Of a DNA stretch of 64,000 bases, positions 26,886-36,392 are shown one piece after another; positions within the stretch are counted from its first letter, which is position 1, and each line of letters opens with the position of its first letter. The notes beneath the pieces are model-generated. The model worked only from the letters and a program-made list of their open reading frames with translations. It searched no databases and had not been told where the DNA came from. Location: the NCBI RefSeq assembly GCF_001455965.1, contig NZ_LKKO01000024.1, forward strand, positions 1 through 64,000. Direction: 5' to 3'. The DNA is from Methylobacterium sp. GXS13 (lineage in GTDB: Bacteria > Pseudomonadota > Alphaproteobacteria > Rhizobiales > Beijerinckiaceae). A program made the translations under genes and the position numbers.

Positions 26886-27865
26886 GCTCGTCCCTTGCCT
26901 TGCAGTGGCAAGCGTGTCCGGCCATCCCGTACATCCTCCCCGGCACCGTCGAGCCGATCCGGACCCTTCCCAGCGCCGGTCCCCGGATCGGGCTGGCCCT
27001 CGGCGGCGGGTCGGCCCGGGGCTGGGCCCATATCGGGGTGATCCGCGCCCTCGAGGAAGGCGGCATCCATCCCACCGTGGTGGCGGGCTGCTCGATCGGA
27101 GCCGTGGTCGGCGCCTGCTACGCTGCAGGGCGCCTCGACCGCCTGGAGAGCTTCGCGCGGGAACTCACCCGGCGCCGGGTGGTCCGGCTGATCGATCCGC
27201 GCTTTCCCGGATCCGGGCTGATCGCCGGCAACCGCCTGCGTCGGCGGCTGTTCGCCGATCTCGGCTCGCGCCCGATCGAGAGCCTGCCGATCCGCTTCGG
27301 CTGCGTCGCTACCGAGTTCGGCAGCGGCCTGGAGGTGAGCCTGACCGAAGGCTCGACCGTGGAGGCCGTGCGGGCCTCCTACGCGATCCCGGGCCTGTTT
27401 CCGCCGGTGACCCACGAGGGCCGCGTGCTGATGGACGGGACCCTGGTCAACCCGGTGCCGGTGGCGCTTGCCCGCACGCTCGGGGCCGACCTCGTGATCT
27501 GCGTCAACCTCAACGGCGATACCGGCGGCCCTGTGGTGCACGAGGTGCCGACGCCGGCCCCGCGCCGCCGCTTCCTCCAGGTGATCCGCGAGCGCCTGCC
27601 GGGCTTCGAGCCCCAGGAGCCCGAAATCCCGGTCCCGGGCATCGCCCGGGTGGTGCTCGGCGCCTTCAACATCACCCAGGACCGGATCTCCCGGGCGCGG
27701 CTGGAGCGCGACCCGCCGGACGTGGCCATCGGCCCGGACGTGGCCCGCTTCGGCCTGTTCGACTTCCACAAGGCCGCCGAGGGGATCGATATCGGCTACC
27801 GGGCGGCGCGGGCGGCGCTGGCCCGGATCCGCGCCGTCGTGAACGGCGCCGCCGCGCGGGCCTAG
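26882..27865 (+). CDS. Patatin-like phospholipase (RssA/NTE type)
   Basis: 327 residues. The patatin domain starts at about residue 34: oxyanion loop [18 protein letters not shown], nucleophile motif GCSIG, and catalytic Asp in [10 protein letters not shown] (DGT rather than DGG/DGA). It is a serine lipid acyl hydrolase, with no signal peptide or transmembrane helix seen. It is translationally coupled to hisI by an ATGA overlap, an odd pairing of amino-acid synthesis with lipid hydrolysis. The substrate is unknown. Confidence 0.88.
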   Translation: MSSSLALQWQACPAIPYILPGTVEPIRTLPSAGPRIGLALGGGSARGWAHIGVIRALEEGGIHPTVVAGCSIGAVVGACYAAGRLDRLESFARELTRRRVVRLIDPRFPGSGLIAGNRLRRRLFADLGSRPIESLPIRFGCVATEFGSGLEVSLTEGSTVEAVRASYAIPGLFPPVTHEGRVLMDGTLVNPVPVALARTLGADLVICVNLNGDTGGPVVHEVPTPAPRRRFLQVIRERLPGFEPQEPEIPVPGIARVVLGAFNITQDRISRARLERDPPDVAIGPDVARFGLFDFHKAAEGIDIGYRAARAALARIRAVVNGAAARA

Positions 27866-28016
27866 ATTCAGGGTTCGACGCGCTCGCTTGGGCCGAACCG
27901 GTATCCCCGTCGGCGGCGCGCGCCCTCGACGTCCTGTCGATCGGCGTCGCGCCAGGATCGTCATGCGGTTGTCGCCGCCGGTTGCGATGGGCCCTCATCG
28001 ACCTAGAGGGCTTCCA

Positions 28017-29588
28017 ATGTATACGAGCCGCCGTCAGATCCTCCTGTCCGGAGGCGCGAGCCTCGTCGGGATGGCCACCGGCCTGGCCCGTCCCGGCCTG
28101 AGCCGGGCCGCCGATCGGCCACTCCTGAGCCACGGCCTCCAGTCCGGCGATGTCGGCACGGATTCGGCCGTGGTCTGGGCGCGCTCGGACCGGCCGGCCC
28201 GGGCGATCATCGAGTGGGCGACCACCGAGAGCTTCTCCGAGATCCGCGGCGGCGTCTTCGCGGACGCGCTGCCCGAGAGCGACGGCACCGTGAAGGTGGC
28301 GCTGACCGGGCTGCCGCCGGGGCAGGACGTGTTCTACCGGGTCCGGCTCCAGGATGTCGCCGCGCCGACCATCGTCGGCCCCGCGCAAGTCGGCCGGTTC
28401 CGTACCGCGCCGGCGGACAAACGCTCGGTCTCGTTCTGCTGGTCGGGGGACACGGTCGGCCAGGGCTGGGGCATCGACGAGACGCGCGGCGGCATGACGA
28501 TCTACTCCGCGATCCTCAAGAACCGGCCGGACTTCTTCATCCATTCCGGCGACACGATCTACGCCGACGGGCCGATCCAGGCCGAGGTGAAGCTCCCGGA
28601 CGGCAGCCTCTGGCGCAACCGCGTCACCGAGGAGGTCTCGAAGCCCGCCGAGACGCTCGCCGAGTTCCGCGGGCGCCACAAGTACAACCTGACCGACCGG
28701 AACGTGCTGGCGATGAACGCCGCCGTGCCGATCCTGGCCCAGTGGGACGACCACGAGGTCACCAACAACTGGTGGCCGGGCGAGCCGCTCACCCGGGCCG
28801 AGCACCTGAAGAAGAAATACGCCGACCCGAACGTGCTTTCGATGCAGCTGCGCGCGGCCCGCGCCTTCCACGAATACATGCCGATGCGCTTCGAGCCGGC
28901 CGAGCCCGGCCGGGTCTACCGCAAGATCGCCTACGGCCCCCTGGTCGACGTGTTCATGCTCGACATGCGCTCCTACCGGGGCCCGAACGGCGAGAATCGG
29001 CAGACGGAATACGGCCCCGACGCCTATTTCCTCGGGCCGCAGCAGATCGCCTGGCTGAAGCGGGCGCTCACCGAATCGCGCGCCACCTGGAAGGTGATCG
29101 CCGCGGACATGCCGCTGGGCCTCGTGGTGACCTACGACGTCGACCGCGACTTCGGCTCGGAGGCGGTGGCGCAGGGCGACGGGCCGCCGCTGGGGCGCGA
29201 GCTCGAGATCGCCGACCTGCTGCGCTTCATCAAACAGTCCAAGATCCGCAACACGGTCTGGCTGACGGCGGACGTGCATTACACGGCCGCCCACTACTAC
29301 GACCCCAACAAGGCGCAGTTCCAGGATTTCGACCCGTTCTGGGAGTTCGTCTCCGGGCCGCTGCACGCCGGCACCTTCGGCCCCAACGCGCTGGACAACA
29401 CGTTCGGCCCGCAGCTGCGCTACGTGAAGGCGCCCGAGAAGGGCCAGGTGAACCTGTCCCCGGCCGCCGGCTACCAGTTCTTCGGCCACGTCGCGGTGGA
29501 CGGCGCCACCGAGCAGATGACCGTGACCCTCAAGGACGCGGCCGATACCGACCTCTGGCACGTCACCCTCGACCCCGCGAAGGCGTGA
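28017..29588 (+). CDS. phoD: Alkaline phosphatase D, Tat-exported
   Basis: 523 residues. The Tat signal is TSRRQILLSGGASLVGMATG, ending near LSRA. An N-terminal Ig-like PhoD_N domain (SHGLQSGDVGTDSAVVWAR ... FRTAPA) is followed by the metallophosphatase domain with WSGDTVGQGW, HSGDTIYADG, WDDHEVTNNWW and ADVHYTAAHYY metal-ligand motifs. It releases phosphate from mono- and diesters in the periplasm and needs Ca/Fe. The start ATG 28017 has AGAGGG upstream. No Pho box was searched. Confidence 0.92.
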   Translation: MYTSRRQILLSGGASLVGMATGLARPGLSRAADRPLLSHGLQSGDVGTDSAVVWARSDRPARAIIEWATTESFSEIRGGVFADALPESDGTVKVALTGLPPGQDVFYRVRLQDVAAPTIVGPAQVGRFRTAPADKRSVSFCWSGDTVGQGWGIDETRGGMTIYSAILKNRPDFFIHSGDTIYADGPIQAEVKLPDGSLWRNRVTEEVSKPAETLAEFRGRHKYNLTDRNVLAMNAAVPILAQWDDHEVTNNWWPGEPLTRAEHLKKKYADPNVLSMQLRAARAFHEYMPMRFEPAEPGRVYRKIAYGPLVDVFMLDMRSYRGPNGENRQTEYGPDAYFLGPQQIAWLKRALTESRATWKVIAADMPLGLVVTYDVDRDFGSEAVAQGDGPPLGRELEIADLLRFIKQSKIRNTVWLTADVHYTAAHYYDPNKAQFQDFDPFWEFVSGPLHAGTFGPNALDNTFGPQLRYVKAPEKGQVNLSPAAGYQFFGHVAVDGATEQMTVTLKDAADTDLWHVTLDPAKA

Positions 29589-29597
29589 GCGCGACGC

Positions 29598-29623
29598 GCG
29601 CCGGCCGGACACCCGGCCGGCGC
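29598..29623. terminator. Hairpin between convergent phoD and CBS genes
   Basis: GCGCCGGCCGG and CCGGCCGGCGC pair perfectly around a 4-base loop, between the stops of phoD and the CBS gene. It could end both transcripts, but no U-run is present. Confidence 0.5.
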
Positions 29624-29628
29624 AGGGC

Positions 29629-30060
29629 CTACGCCATGGTGATGTAGTCGCGCAGGGCCTGGTGCTCGGCCACCACGGTGGCGATGCGGCGTGCCACCAC
29701 GTCGCCGATCGAGACCAGGCCGATGAGGCGGCCGTCCTCGCAGACCGGGACGTGACGGAAGCGCCCTTCGGTCATCAGGCCCATCACCTCCTCGATGGTG
29801 CTGCTCCGGCCGCAGGTCGTGACCTGGGTGGTCATGTGGTCCGAGACGGGGGCGTCGAAGGTCGCGCCCCCGTGACGGGCCAGGGCCCGCATGATGTCGC
29901 GCTCCGAGATGATGCCGGCCACCGCCCCGTTGGAATGGGCGACCACGAGCGCGCCGATCCGCTTCTCGGCCAGGATCTGGATCACCTCCTCGAGAGTCTT
30001 GTCGGGGCTCACGGTGACGACGGAGCTCCCCTTCTCGGCGAGGATGCGTGCGACGGTCAT
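29629..30060 (-). CDS. CBS-domain pair protein
   Basis: 143 residues from ATG 30060 (GGGAGA upstream). Two CBS motifs fill the protein: VVTVSPDKTLEEVIQILAEKRIGALVV ... GIISERDIMRAL, and VTTCGRSSTIEEVMGLMTEGRFRHVPV ... GLVSIGDVVARR. This is a stand-alone Bateman module that usually binds adenylates or regulates a partner. It is cytosolic. The partner is unknown. Confidence 0.9.
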   Translation of the reverse strand: MTVARILAEKGSSVVTVSPDKTLEEVIQILAEKRIGALVVAHSNGAVAGIISERDIMRALARHGGATFDAPVSDHMTTQVTTCGRSSTIEEVMGLMTEGRFRHVPVCEDGRLIGLVSIGDVVARRIATVVAEHQALRDYITMA

Positions 30061-30189
30061 GGCTCTCTCCCTGTGACGCGGCCTGGGCGCCGTCAGCCGC
30101 GGCGCCATCGATACGCTGTCGTCCGGGTTGGCCCCGGCTCGTTCACATGTTGGTGAGTGTGTGACCGAACCGCCGCGTTGGCAAGGTGC

Positions 30190-31011
30190 TTAGGAGGGGG
30201 CCGTCTCGCGCCGATCAAGCAGCGGGAACAGCAGGAAGCCCGCGATGAAGCCGCCCAGATGCGCGTCCCACGCGATCGCGGCGTTCTCGCCCACGAGCGG
30301 CACGCTCACGAGCCCGAACAGCAGGTTGGTGACGAGCCAGATCGCCAGGAAGGCCACCGCGGTCCGATTGCGCAGGAGTTCGGGAATCGTCTCGGCCGGC
30401 CGGTGCGGCGGCAATTGCCAGGGCGGTCCGGCATACCCGGAGGCAGGCGGCTGGAACACGAAGCGGGCAGCCGCCGCCATCAGGGCCGAGATCCCCGCAG
30501 AGGCGCCGACCAGCGGGCCCGCACTGAGGGGATCGATCAGCACGTGCAGCACACCGCCGGCCACCGTTCCGGCGAGGGCGATCAGGAAGTACCGCCAGGC
30601 GCCACAGCGCCGGGCCACCGGCGACCCGAAGGCGGCCAGCCAGACGCTGTTGAAGATCACGTGCATCCAGGAGCCGTGCAGCAGGGCGTAGGTGCCCAGC
30701 GTCCAAGGCAGCAGCGCATGCTCGGAGGTGATGTAGCGGGCGAAGGCCTCGCGGGCCGCCTCCATGTCCGGATCGCCGATTCCGGCCGCCGCCTGGATCA
30801 CATCGGCGGCCTTCCCGGGATCGAACCACACGGTCCAGCGGGCGGGCACCAGCGCCAGGTCGAGGACGACCCGGATGTCGAACATGTCCGATAGCAGGAA
30901 CTCACGCACCGCCTGGATCGCCATCAGCAATCCGATCGAGAGCGTCACCACCCCCGGCATGTTGAACACGGGCACGCGGCTCTGGCGCGGGAATTCAGGG
31001 GAGGCGTCCAT
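30190..31011 (-). CDS. Rhomboid-family intramembrane serine protease
   Basis: 273 residues with six or more hydrophobic helices. The catalytic serine is S161 in GASAG, and the partner His lies in WDAHLGGFIAGF near 258. The SWMHVIFNSVWLAAFG segment matches the HxxxN-like helix of rhomboids. The inner-membrane enzyme cleaves transmembrane substrates. Start ATG 31011 is preferred over an in-frame TTG at 31047. No coupled substrate gene is evident. Confidence 0.88.
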   Translation of the reverse strand: MDASPEFPRQSRVPVFNMPGVVTLSIGLLMAIQAVREFLLSDMFDIRVVLDLALVPARWTVWFDPGKAADVIQAAAGIGDPDMEAAREAFARYITSEHALLPWTLGTYALLHGSWMHVIFNSVWLAAFGSPVARRCGAWRYFLIALAGTVAGGVLHVLIDPLSAGPLVGASAGISALMAAAARFVFQPPASGYAGPPWQLPPHRPAETIPELLRNRTAVAFLAIWLVTNLLFGLVSVPLVGENAAIAWDAHLGGFIAGFLLFPLLDRRETAPS

Positions 31012-31319
31012 CCCGGCACCATGTCGGGGCGACAGGGGTTCGGGCAAGTCCCGGCGACGTATTGAAGCCTTTTCGGGCGATGTTTGGGTTTCATCGCGGC
31101 ATCAAGGGCGGTCGACCATCGCCTTGATCACCGCCCCCGTAGGACCCGCTCCAGCCCCCCCCCGGCATCGCGCCGCGTTCGATCCCGGCAGAATCCTGAG
31201 CCGGGCGGCACGGCGAATGCGCTGGAAGCCCGAGATCGCCCTGGATCTCCGGCTCGTTCCACGCGGATGTGCCAAACCGATCCAGGGACGGACAACAGGC
31301 GTATCGATCCGGGACTCCG

Positions 31320-31919
31320 ATGAAACATCCCACGAGCCGCATGCTCCATGCCTATTGGGAGCGCCTGCGCGGTGAGCGCGCCGCGCCCGAGCGTGCCGAG
31401 ATCGAGCCGGGCGAGATCCGGCATCTGCTGGCCGACAGCCTGATCCTGGAACTCGACATGGCCACGCGCGCGGCCACGATCCGACTGGCCGGTACGCGGG
31501 TCTGCGCCCTCTACGGCCGGGAGCTGAAGGGCACGGACTTCGCCAGCCTATGGGGCTCGGACGCGCCCGACCCCTGGCGCATCGTCGACATCGTCGCCAG
31601 CGACACCCTCGGCGTGGTGGCGGGCCTGCGCGGCCTGAACACGGCCGGCGAGGCTGTGGACCTCGAGGGCCTGCTCCTGCCCCTGCGCCATCGCGGACGC
31701 ATGCAGGTCCGGGCGCTCGGGACCCTGAGCCTCGACAGCACGCCGCACTGGATCGGCCTGCGCCCGCTGGTTCAGGCGGAGACCACCTCCCTGCGCATCC
31801 TGCCCGGCCGCAGGATGGAGGCCGCTCCGCCGGCGCGACCGGCGCTGCGGGGGCCGGCCGGCTTCCCTGGCCCGGTGCGCCGGGGACATCTTCTCGTCCA
31901 TGCCGGCGGGCGCGCCTGA
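31320..31919 (+). CDS. PAS_5 family sensor protein
   Basis: 199 residues from ATG 31320. It opens MKHPTSRMLHAYWERLRGERAAPERAEIEP, the recognisable start of the PAS_5 (DUF1488-like) family of alphaproteobacteria. The body has IRLAGTRVCALYGRELKGTDFASLW, a PAS-like strand/helix run. The last 30 residues are basic and Pro-rich. No output domain is present. It may work with the PilZ gene 230 bases downstream in signalling, but that is only proximity. Confidence 0.8.
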   Translation: MKHPTSRMLHAYWERLRGERAAPERAEIEPGEIRHLLADSLILELDMATRAATIRLAGTRVCALYGRELKGTDFASLWGSDAPDPWRIVDIVASDTLGVVAGLRGLNTAGEAVDLEGLLLPLRHRGRMQVRALGTLSLDSTPHWIGLRPLVQAETTSLRILPGRRMEAAPPARPALRGPAGFPGPVRRGHLLVHAGGRA

Positions 31920-31924
31920 TACCG

Positions 31925-32148
31925 TGAGACAAAATCTGAATTCGATATATTCAACATCAATTTTTCGGCGAGATATCGAATGCGTTCGGCGCAAATAGGG
32001 GCCTGTACAGGCCAAGCCGAATCGTACCACCGTGCAGGACAGAAAAATCCACCCTGCAGTGGATATTGCTGAATCGGAGAAAAGACTTTCGTAACAGTCC
32101 GCGTCTAGCCTGCGATAACGATTGTCGCGGCGCGGAGCCCATCTCGGT
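31925..32148. promoter_or_regulatory. AT-rich palindrome-bearing region before the PilZ gene
   Basis: Three inverted repeats are visible: ATTCGATAT (31940-31948) with ATATCGAAT (31973-31981); the perfect 14-base palindrome GGCCTGTACAGGCC (32000-32013); and ATCCAC (32047-32052) with GTGGAT (32059-32064). It probably includes the promoter and one or more operators. Confidence 0.5.
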
Positions 32149-32787
32149 ATGATCGCGGTCGACGCCACCGCCGGAACGGATGCGGGCCGCCACGTCAGGC
32201 GCGGGCGCGACGCCGCCGACCAGCGCCGCCACCAGCGCGTGCGGGTCTCCGTGCTCGGCCGCTACATGCTGGCCAACCGCCGGGAATATCCCTGCCAGAC
32301 CGTGGACATGTCGCCGGGCGGCGTCCGGCTGACCTGCGCCGTGGTGGGCGAGATCGGCGAGCGCGTGGTGCTCTACCTGGAGCATATCGGCCGGATCGAA
32401 GGCGTCATCGTGCGCCACAGTGCCGGCGGCTTCGCGGTCCAGCTCAACGCGACGCCGCGCAAGCGGGATAAGATCGCGTCCCAGCTCACCTGGCTCGCCA
32501 ACCGGGAGATACTGGGCCTGCCCGAGGGGCGCTCCCACGAGCGCCTTGTCCCGACGCATACGGCAGTGACGCTGCGGGTCGAGAGCGGGCGCGAGATCCA
32601 GGCCCGGCTCATCGATATCTCGATGTCGGGCGTGGCGATCGCCAGTTCGGCGACGCTGCATCTCGGGGCGTCCGTGACGGTGGGCAGCACCCCTGGACGG
32701 CTGGTCCGCTACTTCGAGGGCGGTTTCGGCGTGCAGTTCCTGCTACCGCTCTCCCCCGACCGCTTCCATGCCGGGATGACGCTGTAG
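32149..32787 (+). CDS. Double PilZ-domain protein
   Basis: 212 residues from ATG 32149. The first PilZ domain has the c-di-GMP motif pair RRHQRVRV and DMSPGGVRL (residues about 25-60). A second PilZ-like domain begins near 130 with DISMSGVAI but its N-terminal RxxxR is not clear (SHERLVPTH). It is cytosolic. One half would bind c-di-GMP and the other may be structural. Regulation of motility or polysaccharide output is the usual role, and a polysaccharide locus lies 10 kb away. Confidence 0.82.
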   Translation: MIAVDATAGTDAGRHVRRGRDAADQRRHQRVRVSVLGRYMLANRREYPCQTVDMSPGGVRLTCAVVGEIGERVVLYLEHIGRIEGVIVRHSAGGFAVQLNATPRKRDKIASQLTWLANREILGLPEGRSHERLVPTHTAVTLRVESGREIQARLIDISMSGVAIASSATLHLGASVTVGSTPGRLVRYFEGGFGVQFLLPLSPDRFHAGMTL

Positions 32788-32805
32788 GGTTTTCCTGGGC
32801 CCAGC

Positions 32806-33387
32806 TCAGATCTTCTTCGCCAGCTGGGCCGCGGTCTCCTCGGCCGGACGGGACACGTCCAAGGCGCCCAGAAAGCGGTTCTGCGCGTCCATCACGTAGA
32901 CGATCGCCGTGTGCTCCATGGTGTAATCCCCGTCCTTGCCGGGCACCTTGCGCGCATAGGCGCGGTACGCCTTCTCGGTGGCGACGATCTGCTCGGGGCT
33001 TCCGGTGAGGCCGGTGATGCGCGGATCGAAGCTCGACAGGTAGGTCTTCAGGCTCGCCGGGTCGTCGCGCTCGGGATCCACGGTGACGAAGGCAACGCGC
33101 ATGCGCGCAGCCTTCGGCCCGAGGGCGGCGAGCACGTCCGAGACCTGCTGCAGCGTCGTCGGGCACACGTCCGGGCAATGGGTGAAGCCGAAGAACACGA
33201 GGTGCGGGGCGCCGGCGAAATCCCGCTCGGTGACGGTGCGCCCGTTCTGATCGACCAGCGTGAACGGGCCGCCGACCCCGGGCACGCCCACCGGCGCCCG
33301 GTCCGGCATGAACGCGAACACCGCTGCCCCGGTCAGGCCGACGAGGCCCAGGCAGAAGGCGAGGAGCGGGATCAGGGCGCGGCGCAT
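32806..33387 (-). CDS. SCO1/SenC family copper chaperone
   Basis: 193 residues. An N-terminal membrane anchor (LIPLLAFCLGLVGLTGAAVFAF) is followed by the thioredoxin-like SCO fold, with the CPDVCP copper-binding motif and the distal ligand His in EHTAIVYV. It acts in cytochrome oxidase Cu-A assembly or thiol redox on the periplasmic face. The start ATG 33387 fits; the in-frame extension to 33447 is not family-like. No oxidase gene adjoins it. Confidence 0.9.
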   Translation of the reverse strand: MRRALIPLLAFCLGLVGLTGAAVFAFMPDRAPVGVPGVGGPFTLVDQNGRTVTERDFAGAPHLVFFGFTHCPDVCPTTLQQVSDVLAALGPKAARMRVAFVTVDPERDDPASLKTYLSSFDPRITGLTGSPEQIVATEKAYRAYARKVPGKDGDYTMEHTAIVYVMDAQNRFLGALDVSRPAEETAAQLAKKI

Positions 33388-33484
33388 GCTGTCGGTTCCG
33401 ACCACGGTATGGCCGCTGGAACAGCACGGAACCGCGCGGGGAGGCAAGCCGGCGCTATGCCGCCGGCCTGCCCATAGTCGGCGA

Positions 33485-33988
33485 TCAGGGCTTGGCGGCG
33501 GGCTCTCCGGCAGGCGGGGCGGCCGCGGCGCCCTTCGGCGGCTCCTTGCCGAGATAGATGTATTCCGGCGCCGCCTTGAGCTGATCCTTGGTCGTGTCGA
33601 TACGCGCCTGGAGCGTCTTGTCGTCGGTCCGGTCGAGCTTCATCACCGACGGGTCGACCGCCACGTATTTCGAGCCGATTCCCAGGAAGCCGCCGACACC
33701 GATGATCCAGGCCTTCACGCTGCCCTTCTGGTCGAGGACGAAATCGGCGATCTGACCGATCGTGTCGTTGGCGGCGTTGGTGACGTTGGCGCCGATCAGC
33801 TTGCTGGCGACCATGTCGTCCGGGGTCTGGGCCACGAAGGTCGGGCGCAGGTTGTCGGCCATGTCGGCGGGCTGGCCGGCGACCGGCGCGGCGGGCGCAC
33901 CGGCATTCGGCGTCGGGCTGGCCGTCTGCGCCCCGGCGGTTGCGAGTCCGGCCAGCAGGAGGGCCGAGGCGAGGAGCGGGATGCGCAT
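33485..33988 (-). CDS. Exported PRC-barrel domain protein
   Basis: 167 residues. The signal peptide is MRIPLLASALLLAGLATAGAQ, followed by an Ala/Pro/Thr-rich linker. A PRC-barrel domain lies at about 60-120 (SKLIGANVTNAANDTIGQIADFVLD ... AWIIGVGGFLGIGSKYVAV). The tail is Ala/Pro-rich. It is periplasmic or envelope-associated. Such genes are abundant in rhizobia and of unknown function. Confidence 0.85.
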   Translation of the reverse strand: MRIPLLASALLLAGLATAGAQTASPTPNAGAPAAPVAGQPADMADNLRPTFVAQTPDDMVASKLIGANVTNAANDTIGQIADFVLDQKGSVKAWIIGVGGFLGIGSKYVAVDPSVMKLDRTDDKTLQARIDTTKDQLKAAPEYIYLGKEPPKGAAAAPPAGEPAAKP

Positions 33989-34070
33989 CGGGTCAGGACT
34001 TTCGGACGAAGGGCCGCGTACGAGGGTGCGCCGCCTTAAACCTTTGGCGCAGCGTAAGTTCCGCCAATCC

Positions 34071-35048
34071 TCATCGCGCCCCGTGGATTGCCCGCCCCTT
34101 TGCCGGCTGAGCGACCGCGGCCCCGGACGCGCCGAGTGACGGCATCGCAGCCGCGAGGGTCGCGTTCATACGCGCGGAGAGCCAGTCCACGAAGCGGCTC
34201 GCCCGCGCGTCATCCTCGATCGGATGGGCCGTGAGGGCGACGTACTGGGTCCCGTCCGGCCAGAAGCCGTGCGGACTGCACAGGCGCCCGGCCGACACAT
34301 CCCGCTCGACCATGTGGATCGATGCCAGGGCGACGCCCTGCCCGGCCAGGGCCGCCTCGATCGCCAGGTAGAAATGCTCGTAGGTCCTGTCCGCCGTGCA
34401 GGCGATCGCCGGGCGGTTCAGGCGTTTCCAGGCCGCCCAGGAATCGGGCCGGCTGCGGGTGTGGAGCGCCGGAAGCGGGAATCGGCGCGTCTCCGCCTCG
34501 AACCGGGCGAGCACCTCCGGGGCGCAGACCGGCCCCATCGCCTCGTCGCAGATCACCCGGGCGCGGAGCGCGCCGTCGATCGGAAAGTCGTTCCGGCGGA
34601 TGGCGAGGTCGACATGGTCCCGCCGGACATCGATGCGCCCGCCGGCCGCCAGCACCCGGACCTCGATCCCGGTTTCCTGCTGGAACGCGCCGAGGCTCGG
34701 GATCAGGAATTTCAGGCACAGGGTCGGCTCGCAGGAGACGACCAGCGGCTGCCCGGATCCCTGGGTGCGGAAATCGGCGAGCGCGTCTTCCAGATCGCCG
34801 AAGATGCCCCGGAGCCTGGCGGCCAGCGCGCGGCCCGGCTCCGTCAGGAACACCCCCCGGTTGCGGCGCACGAACAGCGCCTTGCCGAGATCCGCCTCGA
34901 GGTTCTTGATCTGCTTGCTGACCGCGCCGTGGGTGACGTGCAACTCCTCCGCGGCCCGGGTCAGGCTCCCGTGCCGGGCGGCCGATTCGAAGACTCGCAG
35001 CGCGCCGAGTTGCGGCAGGCGTTCGCGTATAGAATCCGGGGCGCTCAT
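34071..35048 (-). CDS. LysR family transcriptional regulator (GcvA-like)
   Basis: 325 residues from ATG 35048. The N-terminal HTH reads LGALRVFESAARHGSLTRAAEELHVTHGAVSKQIKNLE. It is followed by the LysR substrate-binding domain (PLVVSCEPTLCLKFLIPSL ... VDLAIRRNDFP). It is divergent from a LysE-family exporter gene 177 bases away, the usual arrangement for a regulator controlling the exporter. An amino acid or analogue is the likely effector. Confidence 0.9.
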   Translation of the reverse strand: MSAPDSIRERLPQLGALRVFESAARHGSLTRAAEELHVTHGAVSKQIKNLEADLGKALFVRRNRGVFLTEPGRALAARLRGIFGDLEDALADFRTQGSGQPLVVSCEPTLCLKFLIPSLGAFQQETGIEVRVLAAGGRIDVRRDHVDLAIRRNDFPIDGALRARVICDEAMGPVCAPEVLARFEAETRRFPLPALHTRSRPDSWAAWKRLNRPAIACTADRTYEHFYLAIEAALAGQGVALASIHMVERDVSAGRLCSPHGFWPDGTQYVALTAHPIEDDARASRFVDWLSARMNATLAAAMPSLGASGAAVAQPAKGRAIHGAR

Positions 35049-35225
35049 CCGGTGAGTTTTCCTCACGCATCCCGGTGAGAGCAACTCGATTTTTTCGCCC
35101 GTCCGCCTGTGCTTCCATGCGCTGGGCCGCGGCATACCGAGGCCTCATCCCGACATCAGCGACACCGCGGCCCGGTGCGTCGGCGACGACGCGCGGCCGG
35201 GTTCGCAAGCCTTGAGGAGTCCGCG

Positions 35226-35852
35226 ATGGAGCAGGCCGCCCTGATCGTTCCCGTCGTCTGGCTGGCCGTGCTGAGCCCCGGCGCCGACTTCGCCATGGTG
35301 TCGCGCAACAGCTGCCTCTACGGCCGGCAGGCGGGCTTCGCGGTCAGCACCGGGATCGCGATCGCATGCTGGCTCCACGTCGCCTACGCGATCGTCGGGA
35401 TCGCGCTGATCGAGCGCACGATTCCCCACGCCTTCGGCCTCATCAGGATCCTGGGCGCCGCGTATCTCATCGGCATGGGCGTTTCGATGGTCCTGCGCCG
35501 CAGGACGTCCGAGCCGGAAGCGGCGGGGCCTCCCATCGCCTTCAGCGCGCGGGGAGTCGTCACCGGCCTGCTCACGAACGGGCTGAATCCGAAGACCTCG
35601 ATCTTCGTGATCAGCATCTACAGCCAGGCGCTGGGCCCGGATGCCGCGTTGCAGCAGCAGGTCGCCTGGGGCCTGTTCATCTCGCTGTCCCACCTCGCGT
35701 GGTTCGCCCTCGTCTCGTCGTATCTCTCGAAGCCGGGCGTGCGCGACTACGTCCTGCGCCGCCAGATCCTGTTCAACCGCGTGATCGGCCTCATCCTGAC
35801 GCTGTTCGGGACGATGCTCCTGTCCATCAACCAGTTGGCCGGCCTGCCGTAG
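35226..35852 (+). CDS. LysE family amino-acid exporter
   Basis: 208 residues with six predicted helices. The N-terminal signature LIVPVVWLAVLSPGADFAMVSRNSCLYGRQAGFAVSTG (the PGP/PGAD...N loop) and the mid motif GLLTNGLNPKTSIFV place it in the LysE/RhtB family. It exports amino acids or derivatives across the inner membrane. It is divergent from the LysR regulator. Ligand unknown. Confidence 0.9.
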   Translation: MEQAALIVPVVWLAVLSPGADFAMVSRNSCLYGRQAGFAVSTGIAIACWLHVAYAIVGIALIERTIPHAFGLIRILGAAYLIGMGVSMVLRRRTSEPEAAGPPIAFSARGVVTGLLTNGLNPKTSIFVISIYSQALGPDAALQQQVAWGLFISLSHLAWFALVSSYLSKPGVRDYVLRRQILFNRVIGLILTLFGTMLLSINQLAGLP

Positions 35853-35912
35853 TCCGGATCGGGAGCGCGGCGCTTTGACGGCGCGGCGCCGGCCCATCAC
35901 AAGCCTGGCCCC

Positions 35913-36392
35913 ATGCTCCGCCTCGTCCTCTACCAACCTGACATCCCCCAGAACACCGGCACGATGCTGCGGATGGCCGCCTGCCTCGGGCTCGCGGTCG
36001 AGATCGTGGAGCCCGCGGGCTTCGACGTCTCGGATCGGCACCTGCGCCGCTCGGGGCTCGATTATCTCGACCACGTGGCAATCACCCGGCACCGCTCGTT
36101 TTCGGCCTTCGAGGCGTGGCGGGCTGAGGCCGGCCTGCGGCTCGTGCTCGCCACCACGACGGGCGCCCTGCCCCATACGGATTTCGTGTTCGGTCCGGAC
36201 GATTGCGTCATGGTCGGGCGCGAATCGGCCGGCGTGCCCGATGTGGTCCACGCGGCGGCCGATGCGCGGGTGGTGGTGCCGATCCGGCCGGGCCTGCGTT
36301 CGCTCAACGTCGCGGTCGCGGCCGCGATGATCGCCGGCGAGGCCCTGCGGCAGACCGGCGGGTTCGCATCGGATGGCGGCCAGCCGGCTTAA
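35913..36392 (+). CDS. trmL: tRNA (cytidine/uridine-34 2'-O)-methyltransferase
   Basis: 159 residues, the compact SPOUT (SpoU) family. It begins MLRLVLYQPDIPQNTGTMLRM and has the knot motifs VMVGRESAGVPDVVH and the final RSLNVAVAAAMIAGEALRQ. It uses SAM to methylate the ribose of the wobble base of tRNA-Leu isoacceptors. It is a dimer in the cytosol. It starts 60 bases after the LysE-family stop. Confidence 0.93.
   Translation: MLRLVLYQPDIPQNTGTMLRMAACLGLAVEIVEPAGFDVSDRHLRRSGLDYLDHVAITRHRSFSAFEAWRAEAGLRLVLATTTGALPHTDFVFGPDDCVMVGRESAGVPDVVHAAADARVVVPIRPGLRSLNVAVAAAMIAGEALRQTGGFASDGGQPA

Noticed and set aside
27672..29612. Long minus-strand frame opposite phoD
   Set aside because: phoD is complete with Tat signal and metal motifs; the reverse frame has none.
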